A DNA stretch of 64,000 bases from Frateuria_A sp035944355 (lineage in GTDB: Bacteria; Pseudomonadota; Gammaproteobacteria; Xanthomonadales; Rhodanobacteraceae). The position numbers and the translations under genes were made by a program. This document shows, piece by piece, positions 24,579 to 33,067 of this stretch. How positions within the stretch are numbered: position 1 is the first letter of the stretch; every line of letters begins with the position of its first letter. The notes under the pieces are model-generated. The model was not told the origin of the DNA, searched no databases, and saw only the letters and a list, made by a program, of their open reading frames with translations. Location: assembly GCF_035944355.1 (NCBI RefSeq), contig NZ_DASZBH010000014.1, positions 1-64,000 of the forward strand. The letters run 5' to 3'.

Positions 24579-25016
24579 TCAATGGCAGACCAAAACCGGT
24601 AGCTCGCTGCGGACAAGTACCTTTTGCGTCTCGCTGCCCAGGAGCAGTCTGGTTAGACCGCGCCAGCCGTGCGAACCCATGACGATCAGGTCGCAGCCCT
24701 TTTCCCTCGCCATCCGCAGGATGACATCGCAAGGATGCTTGTCGATCAGATAGTCGCTGTCGCAGGAAATCCCCGCCTGCTGGCACCTGTCGCGCACTTC
24801 TCCCAGATAGCGTTCCGCCCAGCGCACCGATTCCTCGGTGTAACCGGTCTCGCTCTGGGGGATGATCTGGGTCATGTATGTCAAAGAGTGGAACGGCAGT
24901 ATTACGTGCAGCCCATACACGCGCGCCGAGAGCGCCTTGGCCAGTTCGATCCCTGCGTCGACCGCGCGGTCGGACACCTCGGAACCGTCCGTCGGTAACA
25001 GGATGTGCTTGTACAT
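24579..25016 (-). CDS. Single-domain universal stress protein
   Basis: The 145-residue UspA-type protein from ATG 25016 opens MYKHILLPTDGSEVSDRAVDAGIELAKALSARVYGLHV. It ends CDLIVMGSHGWRGLTRLLLGSETQKVLVRSELPVLVCH, with the complete ATP-binding motif G-S-H-G-x9-G-S. It is the most canonical USP of the island. It follows the SDR gene by 11 bp and is probably expressed from the FNR-controlled SDR promoter. Confidence 0.93.
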   Translation of the reverse strand: MYKHILLPTDGSEVSDRAVDAGIELAKALSARVYGLHVILPFHSLTYMTQIIPQSETGYTEESVRWAERYLGEVRDRCQQAGISCDSDYLIDKHPCDVILRMAREKGCDLIVMGSHGWRGLTRLLLGSETQKVLVRSELPVLVCH

Positions 25017-25027
25017 GCGTGCCTCCT

Positions 25028-25798
25028 TCAGCGGCAGGTATAGCCGCCATCGATGACCAGTTCGCTGCCCGTGACGAACTTGGCCTCGTCGCTGGCGAGG
25101 TAGATCACGCCCCAGGCGATGTCGTCGGGCTCGCCCATGTGTCCCAGCGGATGTAGCGCGCCGACCTGCCGCCGCTGTTCGTCGAGGTCGCCGCCGTGGC
25201 CGGAAAGGAAGCCATGCACCATGGGCGTCCAGATGAAGCCCGGATGCACCGAGTTGACCCGGATCCCATCGCGCGCATACAGCAGCGCATCGGTCTTGCT
25301 CATCAGCCGCACGGCACCCTTGGAGGCGTGATAAGGCGGCACGTCGGCAGCGCCGACCAGGCCGTAGATCGAGGAGAGGTTGACGATGCTGCCGCCGCCC
25401 GCCCGGCGCATGTGGGGGATCGCGTGCTTCGTGCAGAAGAACACGCCCTTGACGTTGACCGCTTGCACGCTGTCCCACTCTTCCTCGGTCAGCTCGTGGG
25501 TAGGCTTGTCCGGGCCGGCAATGCCGGCGTTGTTGACGAGGACGTCCAGACGGCCGAAAAGGCTGGCGACTTCGTCGATGGCATGGGTCACCTCGATTTC
25601 CGAGGCGACGTCGGCATGTAAGTAGCGTGCCTGGTAGCCGAGCCCGACCAATTCTCCCGCCAGTTCACGGCCTGAATCGGCCATTCGATCGAGGATCGCC
25701 ACCTTGGCGCCCTCAGCCGCCATGCGCCGCGAGCACGCGGCGCCTATGCCCACGGCACCGCCGGTCACGATGGCGACTTTGTCCTGGAGCCTGTTCAT
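25028..25798 (-). CDS. Short-chain dehydrogenase/reductase
   Basis: This classical SDR has 256 residues. The NAD(P)-binding motif is TGGAVGIG (12-19), followed by D37-type acidic residue in VAILDRMADS, NNAG at about 89-92, the catalytic S-Y-K set (NLSSIYG, then Y and K in YHASK), and the C-terminal GSELVIDGGYTCR. The D at the end of the second strand suggests NAD preference. The substrate is unknown; an alcohol or keto-acid redox role in oxygen-limited metabolism would fit. The promoter has an FNR box 61 bp upstream; a USP gene follows. Confidence 0.9.
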   Translation of the reverse strand: MNRLQDKVAIVTGGAVGIGAACSRRMAAEGAKVAILDRMADSGRELAGELVGLGYQARYLHADVASEIEVTHAIDEVASLFGRLDVLVNNAGIAGPDKPTHELTEEEWDSVQAVNVKGVFFCTKHAIPHMRRAGGGSIVNLSSIYGLVGAADVPPYHASKGAVRLMSKTDALLYARDGIRVNSVHPGFIWTPMVHGFLSGHGGDLDEQRRQVGALHPLGHMGEPDDIAWGVIYLASDEAKFVTGSELVIDGGYTCR

Positions 25799-25858
25799 GG
25801 CGTTCTCCGCGCTGGTCGATCGGACGCGGTCAGCCTAGACGGCTGGCCGCCAGGCAAC

Positions 25859-25872
25859 TTGACCCTGGTCAA
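25859..25872 (-). promoter_or_regulatory. FNR-type box upstream of the SDR-USP operon
   Basis: TTGAC-CCTG-GTCAA is symmetric, with one mismatch per half to TTGAT. TAGGCT is present at the expected -10 position. The start codon is 61 bp downstream. Confidence 0.7.
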
Positions 25873-25964
25873 TCCCGCGGCTGCCCAAGCACCGGCCGAG
25901 CGCGATACCAACCGACCGACGGCCGATACGCGTCGCTCGTCATGCCGCAGATCCGCGGCCTGTG

Positions 25965-25978
25965 TTGATCCTGATCAA
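25965..25978 (+). promoter_or_regulatory. FNR-type box upstream of the USP-phosphoketolase operon
   Basis: TTGAT-CCTG-ATCAA is a perfect consensus palindrome, 53 bp before the USP start codon. Together with the box at 25859 it forms a divergent pair of FNR-type promoters in a 232-bp intergenic region. Confidence 0.75.
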
Positions 25979-26030
25979 AGGGCGCCGCCGGTGACCGACC
26001 GAGGATGGACGCCTCGCCGGGAGAAGCGCC

Positions 26031-26831
26031 ATGTACGAGATGATCATCAATGTCGGACAAATACGGGAGGACACCGCCACCGTCCAGCTCGGGCTCGCGG
26101 TTGCGCAACAGCAGCAGGCCTTCGTGGTGGGCATCCACATCATCCCGCAGATTCCCTCGGTAACGGCTATCCCCGATGCATTGGCGGTCCTGGAGGCCGA
26201 GGAGCAGACGGCGCGCGACTGCGGACCCTGGTGGAGCGAGCTTTGCCGGCGGTGGAAGGTGGAGGGCCGTTGGGAAGTCTTTCGCGGCCCGTACGTTCCC
26301 GTGCTGGCGGCGCGCTCGCGCATGGCCGACCTGCTCGTCTGCAACGCACCCGGCCGGCAGGACCTGCCGATCGGCTGGGACAACATCACCCGCACCCTCT
26401 TCGCCGGCGGCGCTCCGGTGCTGCTGGTGCCGGAGACGTACGAGGTGCGAAGCGCCCCCGAACGGGTGCTGGTGGCATGGAACGGGTCAGGAGAATCCAC
26501 CGAAGCCATCCGTGCCGCCATGCCGCTGCTGCGCAAGGCAGCGGAAGTCGATCTGCTGGACGGGTGGCGCGAGGCCCTGCCGGGTTTCGGTCCGCCCACG
26601 CTCGCCCTGGACGAGTGGCTGGCGCGCCAGGGCGTGACGGTACGACAACACCGCCCATTCCACCCCGGAGAGGGCACCGGCGCGCATCTGCTGCGGGAAG
26701 CCGATGCCATGCAGGCGCAACTGCTGGTCATGGGCGCCTGGGGTCGCTCGCGGATCAGCGAACTGGTACTCGGCGGCACGACGCACCACGTGCTCTCGCA
26801 CACGCATCTGCCCTTGCTGCTCGCGCACTGA
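26031..26831 (+). CDS. Tandem universal stress protein
   Basis: The 266-residue protein has two USP domains. The first (1-140) begins MYEMIINVGQIREDTATVQLGLAVAQQQQAFVVGIHIIP. The second shows ERVLVAWNGSGESTEAIRAAMPLLRKAAEVDLLDG and AQLLVMGAWGRSRISELVLGGTTHHVLSHTHLPLLLAH. The ATP-site pattern G-x2-G-x9-G-T is kept in the second domain only. It is the first gene of the run USP-phosphoketolase-acetate kinase (50 bp and 5 bp gaps), and FNR-type control is likely. Confidence 0.9.
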   Translation: MYEMIINVGQIREDTATVQLGLAVAQQQQAFVVGIHIIPQIPSVTAIPDALAVLEAEEQTARDCGPWWSELCRRWKVEGRWEVFRGPYVPVLAARSRMADLLVCNAPGRQDLPIGWDNITRTLFAGGAPVLLVPETYEVRSAPERVLVAWNGSGESTEAIRAAMPLLRKAAEVDLLDGWREALPGFGPPTLALDEWLARQGVTVRQHRPFHPGEGTGAHLLREADAMQAQLLVMGAWGRSRISELVLGGTTHHVLSHTHLPLLLAH

Positions 26832-26881
26832 CAGCACGCTCCTGCCCACCCGGAGAGCCTCTTCCAAGCGGAGCCAGACCC

Positions 26882-29293
26882 ATGTTTACCGACGTCCCAG
26901 CGCAAGTCCCCGAACCTGCCACGTCCACGCCGCTATCCGGCGATCTGCTCAGGCGCATGGACGCGTACTGGCGCGCGGCGAACTACCTGACCGTCGGCCA
27001 GATCTACCTGCAGGACAACCCGCTGCTGAAGGTCCCGCTCGAACGCAGCCACATCAAGCCGCGTCTGCTGGGTCACTGGGGCACGACCACCGGCCTCAAC
27101 TTCATCTATGTGCACCTGAACCGGCTGATCAAGGCACACGACCTGGACATGATCTATGTGATCGGCCCAGGGCACGGCGGCCCGGGCCTGGTCGCGCAAG
27201 CCTATCTGGAGGGCACCTACACCGAGGTGTACCCCGCCATCGAGCGCGACGGAAACGGCATGCGCCGATTGTTCCGCCAGTTCTCCTGGCCTTACGGCGT
27301 ACCCAGCCACGTTGCGCCGGAGACGCCCGGCTCGATCCACGAGGGGGGCGAGCTGGGCTATTCGCTGGCCCATGCCTATGGCGCGGCGTTCGACAACCCC
27401 GACCTGGTCGTCGCCTGCATCGTGGGCGACGGCGAGGCGGAGACCGGCGCGCTCGCCACCAGTTGGCACTCCAACAAGTTCCTGGACCCCGCGCGGGACG
27501 GAGCGGTGCTCCCGATCCTGCACCTCAACGGCTACAAGATCGCCAACCCCACGGTGCTCGCCAGGATCACCGTGGAGGAACTGGGCGACCTGTTCCGCGG
27601 CTACGGGTACGAGCCCCTGTTCGTCCAAGGAGACGATCCCGCGCGGGTGCATCGGCAGCTTGCCGCCACGCTGGACGCCGCGCTGGCGCGCATCCACGAC
27701 ATCCAGCGCACCGCCCGCCGCGCGGCGGATGGCCAGCCGCCCGCGCGGCCGCGCTGGCCCATGATCGTGTTCCGCACGCCCAAAGGCTGGACCGGCCCGA
27801 AAGTGGTCGACGGCCTGCCCGTGGAGGGCACCTGGCGCGCCCACCAGGTACCGCTCAAGGATTTCGACAACCCCGCTCACGTCAGGCTGCTCGAAGACTG
27901 GCTGATGAGTTACCGCCCGCACGAGCTGTTCGACGCGGACGGCCGGCTGCGTCCCGAGCTGGCCGAACTCGCACCCACCGGACACCGGCGCATGAGCGCC
28001 AACCCGCATGCCAACGGAGGCATGCTGCTGCAGCCGCTCACCCTGCCCCGCTTCCGCGACCATGCGGTCGAGCTGGCCGCACCCGGTAGTGCGGAGGTCG
28101 AGTCCACCCGCGTGCTCGGCCGTTACCTGCGCGAGGTCATGAGACTCAATGCCGGGGCAGGAAATTTCCGCCTGTTCGGCCCTGACGAGACGGCCTCGAA
28201 CCGGCTGCAGGACGTGTTCGAGGTGACCTCCAAGGCATGGATGGCCGCCATCGAGCCGGTCGATGAACACCTGGCGCCGCAGGGCCGTGTGATGGAGGTG
28301 CTGAGCGAGCACCTCTGCCAGGGCTGGCTCGAGGGCTATCTGTTGACCGGCCGGCACGGACTGTTCTCGTGCTACGAGGCCTTCATCCACATCATCGACT
28401 CGATGTTCAACCAGCACGCGAAGTGGCTGAAGACGGCAAGGACCATCCCGTGGCGCGCGCCGATCGCTTCGCTCAACTACCTGCTGAGCTCCCACGTGTG
28501 GCGGCAGGACCACAATGGCTTCTCGCATCAGGACCCCGGCTTCCTCGACCACGTCGCCAACAAGAAAGCCGACGTGGTGCGCATCTACCTGCCGCCGGAC
28601 GCCAACTGCCTGCTGTCGGTGGCCGACCACTGCCTGCGCAGCCGCAACTACGTCAATGTCATCGTCGCCGGCAAGCAGCCGGCCTGGCAGTGGCTGGACA
28701 TCGATGCGGCCGCCCGGCATTGCGGTGCCGGTGCGGGAGTCTGGGAATGGGCGAGCACCGACCGGGGCCGCGAGCCCGATGTGGTGATGGCCTGCGCCGG
28801 CGACGTGCCGACGCTGGAAACGCTCGCCGCGGTGACGCTGCTGCGCGAGTACGCCCCGGATCTTCGCGTCCGCGTCGTCAACGTGGTCGACCTGATGGTG
28901 CTGCAGCCGCCCGGCGAGCATCCGCACGCGCTGAGCGATCCGGATTTCGACGAACTGTTTACCGGCAGCAAGCCGGTGATATTCGCGTTTCACGGTTACC
29001 CCGGACTGATCCACCGCCTGACCTACCGGCGCCACAACCACGACCACTTCCACGTGCGCGGCTACAAGGAAGAAGGCACCACGACCACGCCGTTCGACAT
29101 GACGGTCATGAACAATCTCGACCGCTTCCAGCTTGCGCTGGACGCCATTCTCCGCGTGCCGCGCCTGCAGAAGCTGAGGTCCAATGCCACCGACCGCTAC
29201 TGGACGGCGATGGAACGCCATCGCCTGTACATCAGCGAGCATGGCGAGGACATGCCGGAAGTGGCGCAGTGGCGCTGGACGGCAGGAGGGTAA
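26882..29293 (+). CDS. xfp: Phosphoketolase (xylulose-5-phosphate/fructose-6-phosphate)
   Basis: The 803-residue protein has the normal length for bacterial phosphoketolases and starts at ATG 26882. Family blocks are clear: NYLTVGQIYLQDNPLL, LKRSHIKPRLLGHWGT-like start, VIGPGHGGPGLVAQAYLEGTYTE, HEGGELGYSLAHAYGAAFDNPDL, the thiamine-diphosphate motif VGDGEAETGALATSWHSNKF, and QDHNGFSHQDPGF. It cleaves xylulose-5-P or fructose-6-P with phosphate to acetyl-phosphate plus glyceraldehyde-3-P or erythrose-4-P. With acetate kinase directly behind it, the product yields ATP and acetate without oxygen. It is a cytosolic enzyme. Confidence 0.97.
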   Translation: MFTDVPAQVPEPATSTPLSGDLLRRMDAYWRAANYLTVGQIYLQDNPLLKVPLERSHIKPRLLGHWGTTTGLNFIYVHLNRLIKAHDLDMIYVIGPGHGGPGLVAQAYLEGTYTEVYPAIERDGNGMRRLFRQFSWPYGVPSHVAPETPGSIHEGGELGYSLAHAYGAAFDNPDLVVACIVGDGEAETGALATSWHSNKFLDPARDGAVLPILHLNGYKIANPTVLARITVEELGDLFRGYGYEPLFVQGDDPARVHRQLAATLDAALARIHDIQRTARRAADGQPPARPRWPMIVFRTPKGWTGPKVVDGLPVEGTWRAHQVPLKDFDNPAHVRLLEDWLMSYRPHELFDADGRLRPELAELAPTGHRRMSANPHANGGMLLQPLTLPRFRDHAVELAAPGSAEVESTRVLGRYLREVMRLNAGAGNFRLFGPDETASNRLQDVFEVTSKAWMAAIEPVDEHLAPQGRVMEVLSEHLCQGWLEGYLLTGRHGLFSCYEAFIHIIDSMFNQHAKWLKTARTIPWRAPIASLNYLLSSHVWRQDHNGFSHQDPGFLDHVANKKADVVRIYLPPDANCLLSVADHCLRSRNYVNVIVAGKQPAWQWLDIDAAARHCGAGAGVWEWASTDRGREPDVVMACAGDVPTLETLAAVTLLREYAPDLRVRVVNVVDLMVLQPPGEHPHALSDPDFDELFTGSKPVIFAFHGYPGLIHRLTYRRHNHDHFHVRGYKEEGTTTTPFDMTVMNNLDRFQLALDAILRVPRLQKLRSNATDRYWTAMERHRLYISEHGEDMPEVAQWRWTAGG

Positions 29294-29298
29294 CGACG

Positions 29299-30561
29299 GT
29301 GGGTAGGTCGGGCTTGCATGTGCTGGCGATCAACAGCGGTTCCTCGTCGCTGAAGTTCGGCCTGTTCGGCGTCCGCGGCGGCAAGGTGACACCGTGCGCC
29401 ACCGGCGAGGCGCAGGCGATCGGCAGCTCCGCCGGGCTGCTGCGCGTGCGCGACGGCCACGGTGGCGACGTGCTGCACGAAGAGACCGTACCGATCGCCG
29501 ACGGCGTCCAGGCCTTTTCGCGCGTCGCCCGCCTGCTCGCCGGCATGGACGTGCCTCCTGCGGACGCCATCGGCCACCGGATCGTGCACGGCGGTGCGCA
29601 GCTGCGCGCGCATGCGCGCATCGATGCCACGGTGATGGCGCAACTGGAGGCCGCCAGCGCGTTCGCACCCTTGCACGTCCCGGCGGCGCTGACCGTGGTG
29701 CGCGCGGCGCAGGCGCGGTTCCCTGCCTTGCCGCAGGTAGCCTGCCTGGACACCGCCTTCCACGCTCACCTGCCGGAGGAGGCGCGCACCCTGCCGCTGG
29801 ACCGTCCGCTACAGGCGGCAGGGGTACAACGCTACGGTTTCCATGGTCTGTCCTGCGCGTCGATTCTGGCGCAATGGCCGCAGGCGCCTGCCCGGCTGGT
29901 GATCGCCCACCTGGGCAGCGGCGCCAGTATCACGGCCGTGCGCGAGGGCCGGTCCGTCGATACCAGCATGGGCATGACGCCGAGCGGTGGCGTGATGATG
30001 GCCACCCGCAGTGGCGATCTCGATCCCGGGGTACTGGCCTGGCTCGCCCGCGAAAAGGGCATGGATGCAGTTGCCCTGGAGCGCCTGGTCGATCACCGCT
30101 CCGGCCTGCTCGGTGTGTCCGGCATCAGCGGCGACCTGCGCCAGCTACGCAAGGTCGAGCGCGCCGAGCCGTCCGCGCGGCTCGCGATCGCCATGTTCGC
30201 GCTCTCGGTGCGCAAGCAGATCGCGGCGATGGCCGCCGTGCTTCAAGGGATCGACGCGCTCGTTTTCACCGGAGGCATCGGCGAGCACGATGCGCAGGCG
30301 CGTGCCGAGATCTGCGCCGGGCTGGCATGGGCGGGCATCCGGCTGGACCCTGCCCGCAACCAGGGCGGCGGGCCGCGGATCGGCCTGGACGGCGCCGCCT
30401 GCGACGTGCGCGTGATGCCCTCGGAGGAGGAGCGGCAGATCTGCCGTTACGTCCACGATCTGCTCCGTGATGAGGAAGTTCGGCGAGAGGAAGACGCCGC
30501 ATTGCCGCCACACCCTCCCGGCAGGCGCGAACCTCGCAGCCGGAGTGGGTCGCACCCGTAG
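29299..30561 (+). CDS. ackA: Acetate kinase
   Basis: I start the protein at GTG 29299 (GGAGGG 8 bp upstream, 5 bp after the phosphoketolase stop), giving 420 residues. Motifs: VLAINSGSSSLKFGLF (phosphate loop), IGHRIVHGG, LDTAFHAHLP, RYGFHGLSC, LGSGASITAVREGRSVDTSMGMTPSGG, MATRSGDLDPG and FTGGIGEH. It turns acetyl-phosphate and ADP into acetate and ATP. The last 25 residues (REEDAALPPHPPGRREPRSRSGSHP) are a low-complexity extension not usual in the family. There is no pta gene beside it, so phosphoketolase is the likely source of acetyl-phosphate. Confidence 0.95.
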   Translation: MGRSGLHVLAINSGSSSLKFGLFGVRGGKVTPCATGEAQAIGSSAGLLRVRDGHGGDVLHEETVPIADGVQAFSRVARLLAGMDVPPADAIGHRIVHGGAQLRAHARIDATVMAQLEAASAFAPLHVPAALTVVRAAQARFPALPQVACLDTAFHAHLPEEARTLPLDRPLQAAGVQRYGFHGLSCASILAQWPQAPARLVIAHLGSGASITAVREGRSVDTSMGMTPSGGVMMATRSGDLDPGVLAWLAREKGMDAVALERLVDHRSGLLGVSGISGDLRQLRKVERAEPSARLAIAMFALSVRKQIAAMAAVLQGIDALVFTGGIGEHDAQARAEICAGLAWAGIRLDPARNQGGGPRIGLDGAACDVRVMPSEEERQICRYVHDLLRDEEVRREEDAALPPHPPGRREPRSRSGSHP

Positions 30562-30675
30562 GCAAGCCACCAAGCCATCGGCGATGGTCTCGACCGCCGC
30601 GCCGGATGAGCTCAAGCCGCCCTGTTACAGGCCGATAAAAAGCTAATCCTCCCCTCTAGCGCCGTCGCCACCGTC

Positions 30676-32280
30676 ATGCTGTTTCGCCTGAATCGCTTTC
30701 GTATCGGTGTCCGCCTTGCAGCCCTCGGAACGCTCCTGCTCGTAGCCACCGCCATCGTCGGCGTCGGCGGTTGGGCAGGCCTGTCGAAGATGTATCGCGT
30801 CCAGGGAGAGGCCACCGAAACCGCCACCGCTTACGCGCAAGCCGCCGATACCGCGCGGGTGGCGCAAGTGGAGTTCAAGAAGCAGGTCCAGGAATGGAAA
30901 GACCTGTTGCTACGCGGGGCCGACCCGGCTGCCTACGCGAAATACCGCGGCGCTTTTCTCGAAGAGAGCGCACGGGTGCACCAGGATCTGCAAGGGCTGC
31001 GGGCCAGGTTGCATGCGCTGGGGTCGAACGTGGCCGGTGTCGACGAGGCGCTCGCCACGCACAGTGGGCTGCAGCAGAAGTACGTAGAGGCGCTCCAGCG
31101 ATTCGACGCCAAGGATCCCCAGTCTGCACACGTCGTCGACAGTCTGGTCAAGGGCATCGATCGGGCCCCGACCGCCGCCATCGACGGCATCGTCGCCCAG
31201 GTACAGCGTGACCAGGCACAAGCCGCCAAGCGCATCAATGACGGCAGCCTTGCCGACTACCGGCTGGCGTGCTGGATGCTTCTTGCGATAACGGTGTTCG
31301 CGACGTTGACCGGCGCCTTCGTCACCGTCCTTCTCACGCGCAGCATCACTCGGCCGATCGGCCGCGCGCTGTCATTGGCCGAAGCCGTCGCGGCGGGCGA
31401 TCTCTCTTCGACGATTGAAGTGGAGGGAGAGGACGAAACCGCGCAATTGCTGGCCGCCCTGGCCCGCATGAACCGTCAGTTGCACGACGTCGTTGCGCGG
31501 ATCCGCAACGGTGCGGACGAAATCCGTTCCTCGACGGCGCAGATAGCCGCCGGAAACGCGGACCTTTCCGCGCGCACCAGCGAACAGGCAGCCGCCCTGG
31601 AGGAAACCGTTTCCTCGATGGAGGAGTTCACGCGCAACGTCCTGACCAACGCCGAAGGCGCGCGGGGCGCGCAGCAGCGTGCGCAGGTTTCGCTCGAAGC
31701 GGCAGGCGAAACCCGTGCTGCGATGGACCATGCCGTCAAGGCCATGGAACAGATCGGCGAGGTGTCGCGCCACATCAGCGAGATAACGGAAGTGCTCGAT
31801 CGGCTAGCCACGCAGAGTCACATTCTTGCACTCAACGCGACGGTCGAGGCTGCCCGCGCCGGCGAGACCGGCAAGGGATTCAACGTCGTGGCGACCGAGG
31901 TACGCGCGCTGGCTGCCCAATCGAAGAACGCTGCCCGGGACATTCGCAGCCTGGTGGAACAATCGAGCTTGACGGTCAGGACCGGCGCCGACCGCATCGG
32001 CGGCGCCGGTTCCTCGCTTCGGCAGCTGGCCGACAGCGTGGAAGAGGTGTCCCGCGTCGTTGACGCGATCGCCCTGGTGAGCGCGGACCAGTCCGCCGAC
32101 ATCGACCAGGTCAATCACGCGATCCACAAGATCGACCAGGTGACGCAAAGCAACTCGGCGCTTGTAGAAGAAGCCGCCGCCGCAGCGGAGGCGGTCAGGA
32201 GCCGGGCCCAGGAACTGGCGCAAAGCGTGGCGTTCTTCCGCTTGGCCAGGAACGAGGAAGCGCTGCAGCAAGCAGCATGA
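30676..32280 (+). CDS. Methyl-accepting chemotaxis protein (Tar/Tsr type)
   Basis: The 534-residue receptor has a first membrane segment at about 11-30, a periplasmic four-helix bundle to about 195, a second segment at about 197-220 and a HAMP domain (TRSITRPIGRALSLAEAVAAGDLSSTIEVEGEDE). The signalling hairpin contains LDRLATQSHILALNATVEAARAGETGKGFNVVATEVRALAAQSK. Q/E-rich methylation helices AALEETVSSMEEF and NSALVEEAAAAAEAV flank it. It lacks a C-terminal NWETF-like pentapeptide. The signal is unknown. It lies just outside the low-oxygen operons and has its own promoter region with no FNR-type box. Confidence 0.93.
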   Translation: MLFRLNRFRIGVRLAALGTLLLVATAIVGVGGWAGLSKMYRVQGEATETATAYAQAADTARVAQVEFKKQVQEWKDLLLRGADPAAYAKYRGAFLEESARVHQDLQGLRARLHALGSNVAGVDEALATHSGLQQKYVEALQRFDAKDPQSAHVVDSLVKGIDRAPTAAIDGIVAQVQRDQAQAAKRINDGSLADYRLACWMLLAITVFATLTGAFVTVLLTRSITRPIGRALSLAEAVAAGDLSSTIEVEGEDETAQLLAALARMNRQLHDVVARIRNGADEIRSSTAQIAAGNADLSARTSEQAAALEETVSSMEEFTRNVLTNAEGARGAQQRAQVSLEAAGETRAAMDHAVKAMEQIGEVSRHISEITEVLDRLATQSHILALNATVEAARAGETGKGFNVVATEVRALAAQSKNAARDIRSLVEQSSLTVRTGADRIGGAGSSLRQLADSVEEVSRVVDAIALVSADQSADIDQVNHAIHKIDQVTQSNSALVEEAAAAAEAVRSRAQELAQSVAFFRLARNEEALQQAA

Positions 32281-32316
32281 GCTTGGTTCAAGGCTAGATG
32301 AGGATTGAGCGTTCTG

Positions 32317-32355
32317 CGGCTGCCCAGCCAGTCGACCTGAGTCGATAGGCAGCCG
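32317..32355. terminator. Nested hairpin between converging genes
   Basis: CGGCTGCC (32317-32324) pairs with GGCAGCCG (32348-32355). Inside, TCGAC pairs with GTCGA around a CTGA loop. It lies between the converging chemoreceptor and CGNR genes and suits a bidirectional terminator. Confidence 0.5.
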
Positions 32356-32359
32356 TTCC

Positions 32360-32962
32360 TCAACCCCGGCGATAGCGTTGCATCTTGTCCGCGGTGCCGC
32401 AGGTTTCCATGGCGCACCAGCGGCGGCGTTGATTCTTGCTGGTATCGAGGAACAGCCATCCGCAGGACGTGGCGTTGGCGCAGCGGCGCAGCCGCGACGC
32501 GGACGGGCCACTGAATAGGTCCAGTGCGTCGAGCGCGATACGCTTCAGCGGCAACCGCGCGTCGCGCGCATCGGCACGCCAATGCAGGCGTCCGTCCGCG
32601 CCGAGCGATCGCCCGGCCCAGGCCAGATGCAACCAGCCGTCGAGGCCGCGCACCGCCTCGTGCGGTGAGGGCAGATCGTCCACCCGCGCGGCAAGCAGCG
32701 CATGCAGGTGATCGCGCAGGTTCGCCACTTCGCGCATCAGCGCGGCACGCTTTTGCAGGGCTCGCGGCACCCGGACGCCCTCGTCGGGAAGCAGCGCTCC
32801 GGCACGCTCGCACCACGCCAGGAAGCGCTGCGGATCCCGCACGTAATCCTCGGTATCCGCCGCGTAGCGGTCGTGGATGGTGTTGACGAAATCCAGGCAC
32901 AGCCGCCCGCCGTCCAGACGGACGGCCTCGATCGGCCGTGGAAGTACGAACACAGGTCGCAT
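32360..32962 (-). CDS. CGNR zinc-finger / ABATE-domain transcription regulator
   Basis: The 200-residue protein has an N-terminal ABATE-like helical domain (RLCLDFVNTIHDRYAADTEDYVRDPQRFLAWCERAGAL) that may bind ligand. The C-terminal CGNR-type zinc finger reads RRCANATSCGWLFLDTSKNQRRRWCAMETCGTADKMQRYRR. The four cysteines are present, but the name-giving CGNR is replaced by CGTADK. These regulators usually control a divergent neighbour. Here that neighbour is the membrane protein at 33068, with an AT-rich palindrome between them. ATG 32962 has only a weak ribosome site; GTG 32989 is the alternative. Confidence 0.85.
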   Translation of the reverse strand: MRPVFVLPRPIEAVRLDGGRLCLDFVNTIHDRYAADTEDYVRDPQRFLAWCERAGALLPDEGVRVPRALQKRAALMREVANLRDHLHALLAARVDDLPSPHEAVRGLDGWLHLAWAGRSLGADGRLHWRADARDARLPLKRIALDALDLFSGPSASRLRRCANATSCGWLFLDTSKNQRRRWCAMETCGTADKMQRYRRG

Positions 32963-33007
32963 GGGTAAGGCTCGAATCTCCGGGATCACGGTCCGGCGGC
33001 TACTGTT

Positions 33008-33019
33008 TAAATTAATTTA
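33008..33019. promoter_or_regulatory. AT-rich palindromic operator
   Basis: TAAATTAATTTA is a perfect 12-bp palindrome inside the only markedly AT-rich patch of a 105-bp divergent intergenic region. It is probably the binding site of the CGNR regulator and overlaps or borders both promoters. Confidence 0.55.
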
Positions 33020-33067
33020 GATGGTAGCCTGCTTGCCGACATCGAAAAGTCTGACACCAGGAATGGT

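Noticed and set aside
25859..26881. Upstream extension of the phosphoketolase frame to 25859
   Set aside because: It overlaps the USP gene in another frame and both FNR boxes; phosphoketolases start near ATG 26882.
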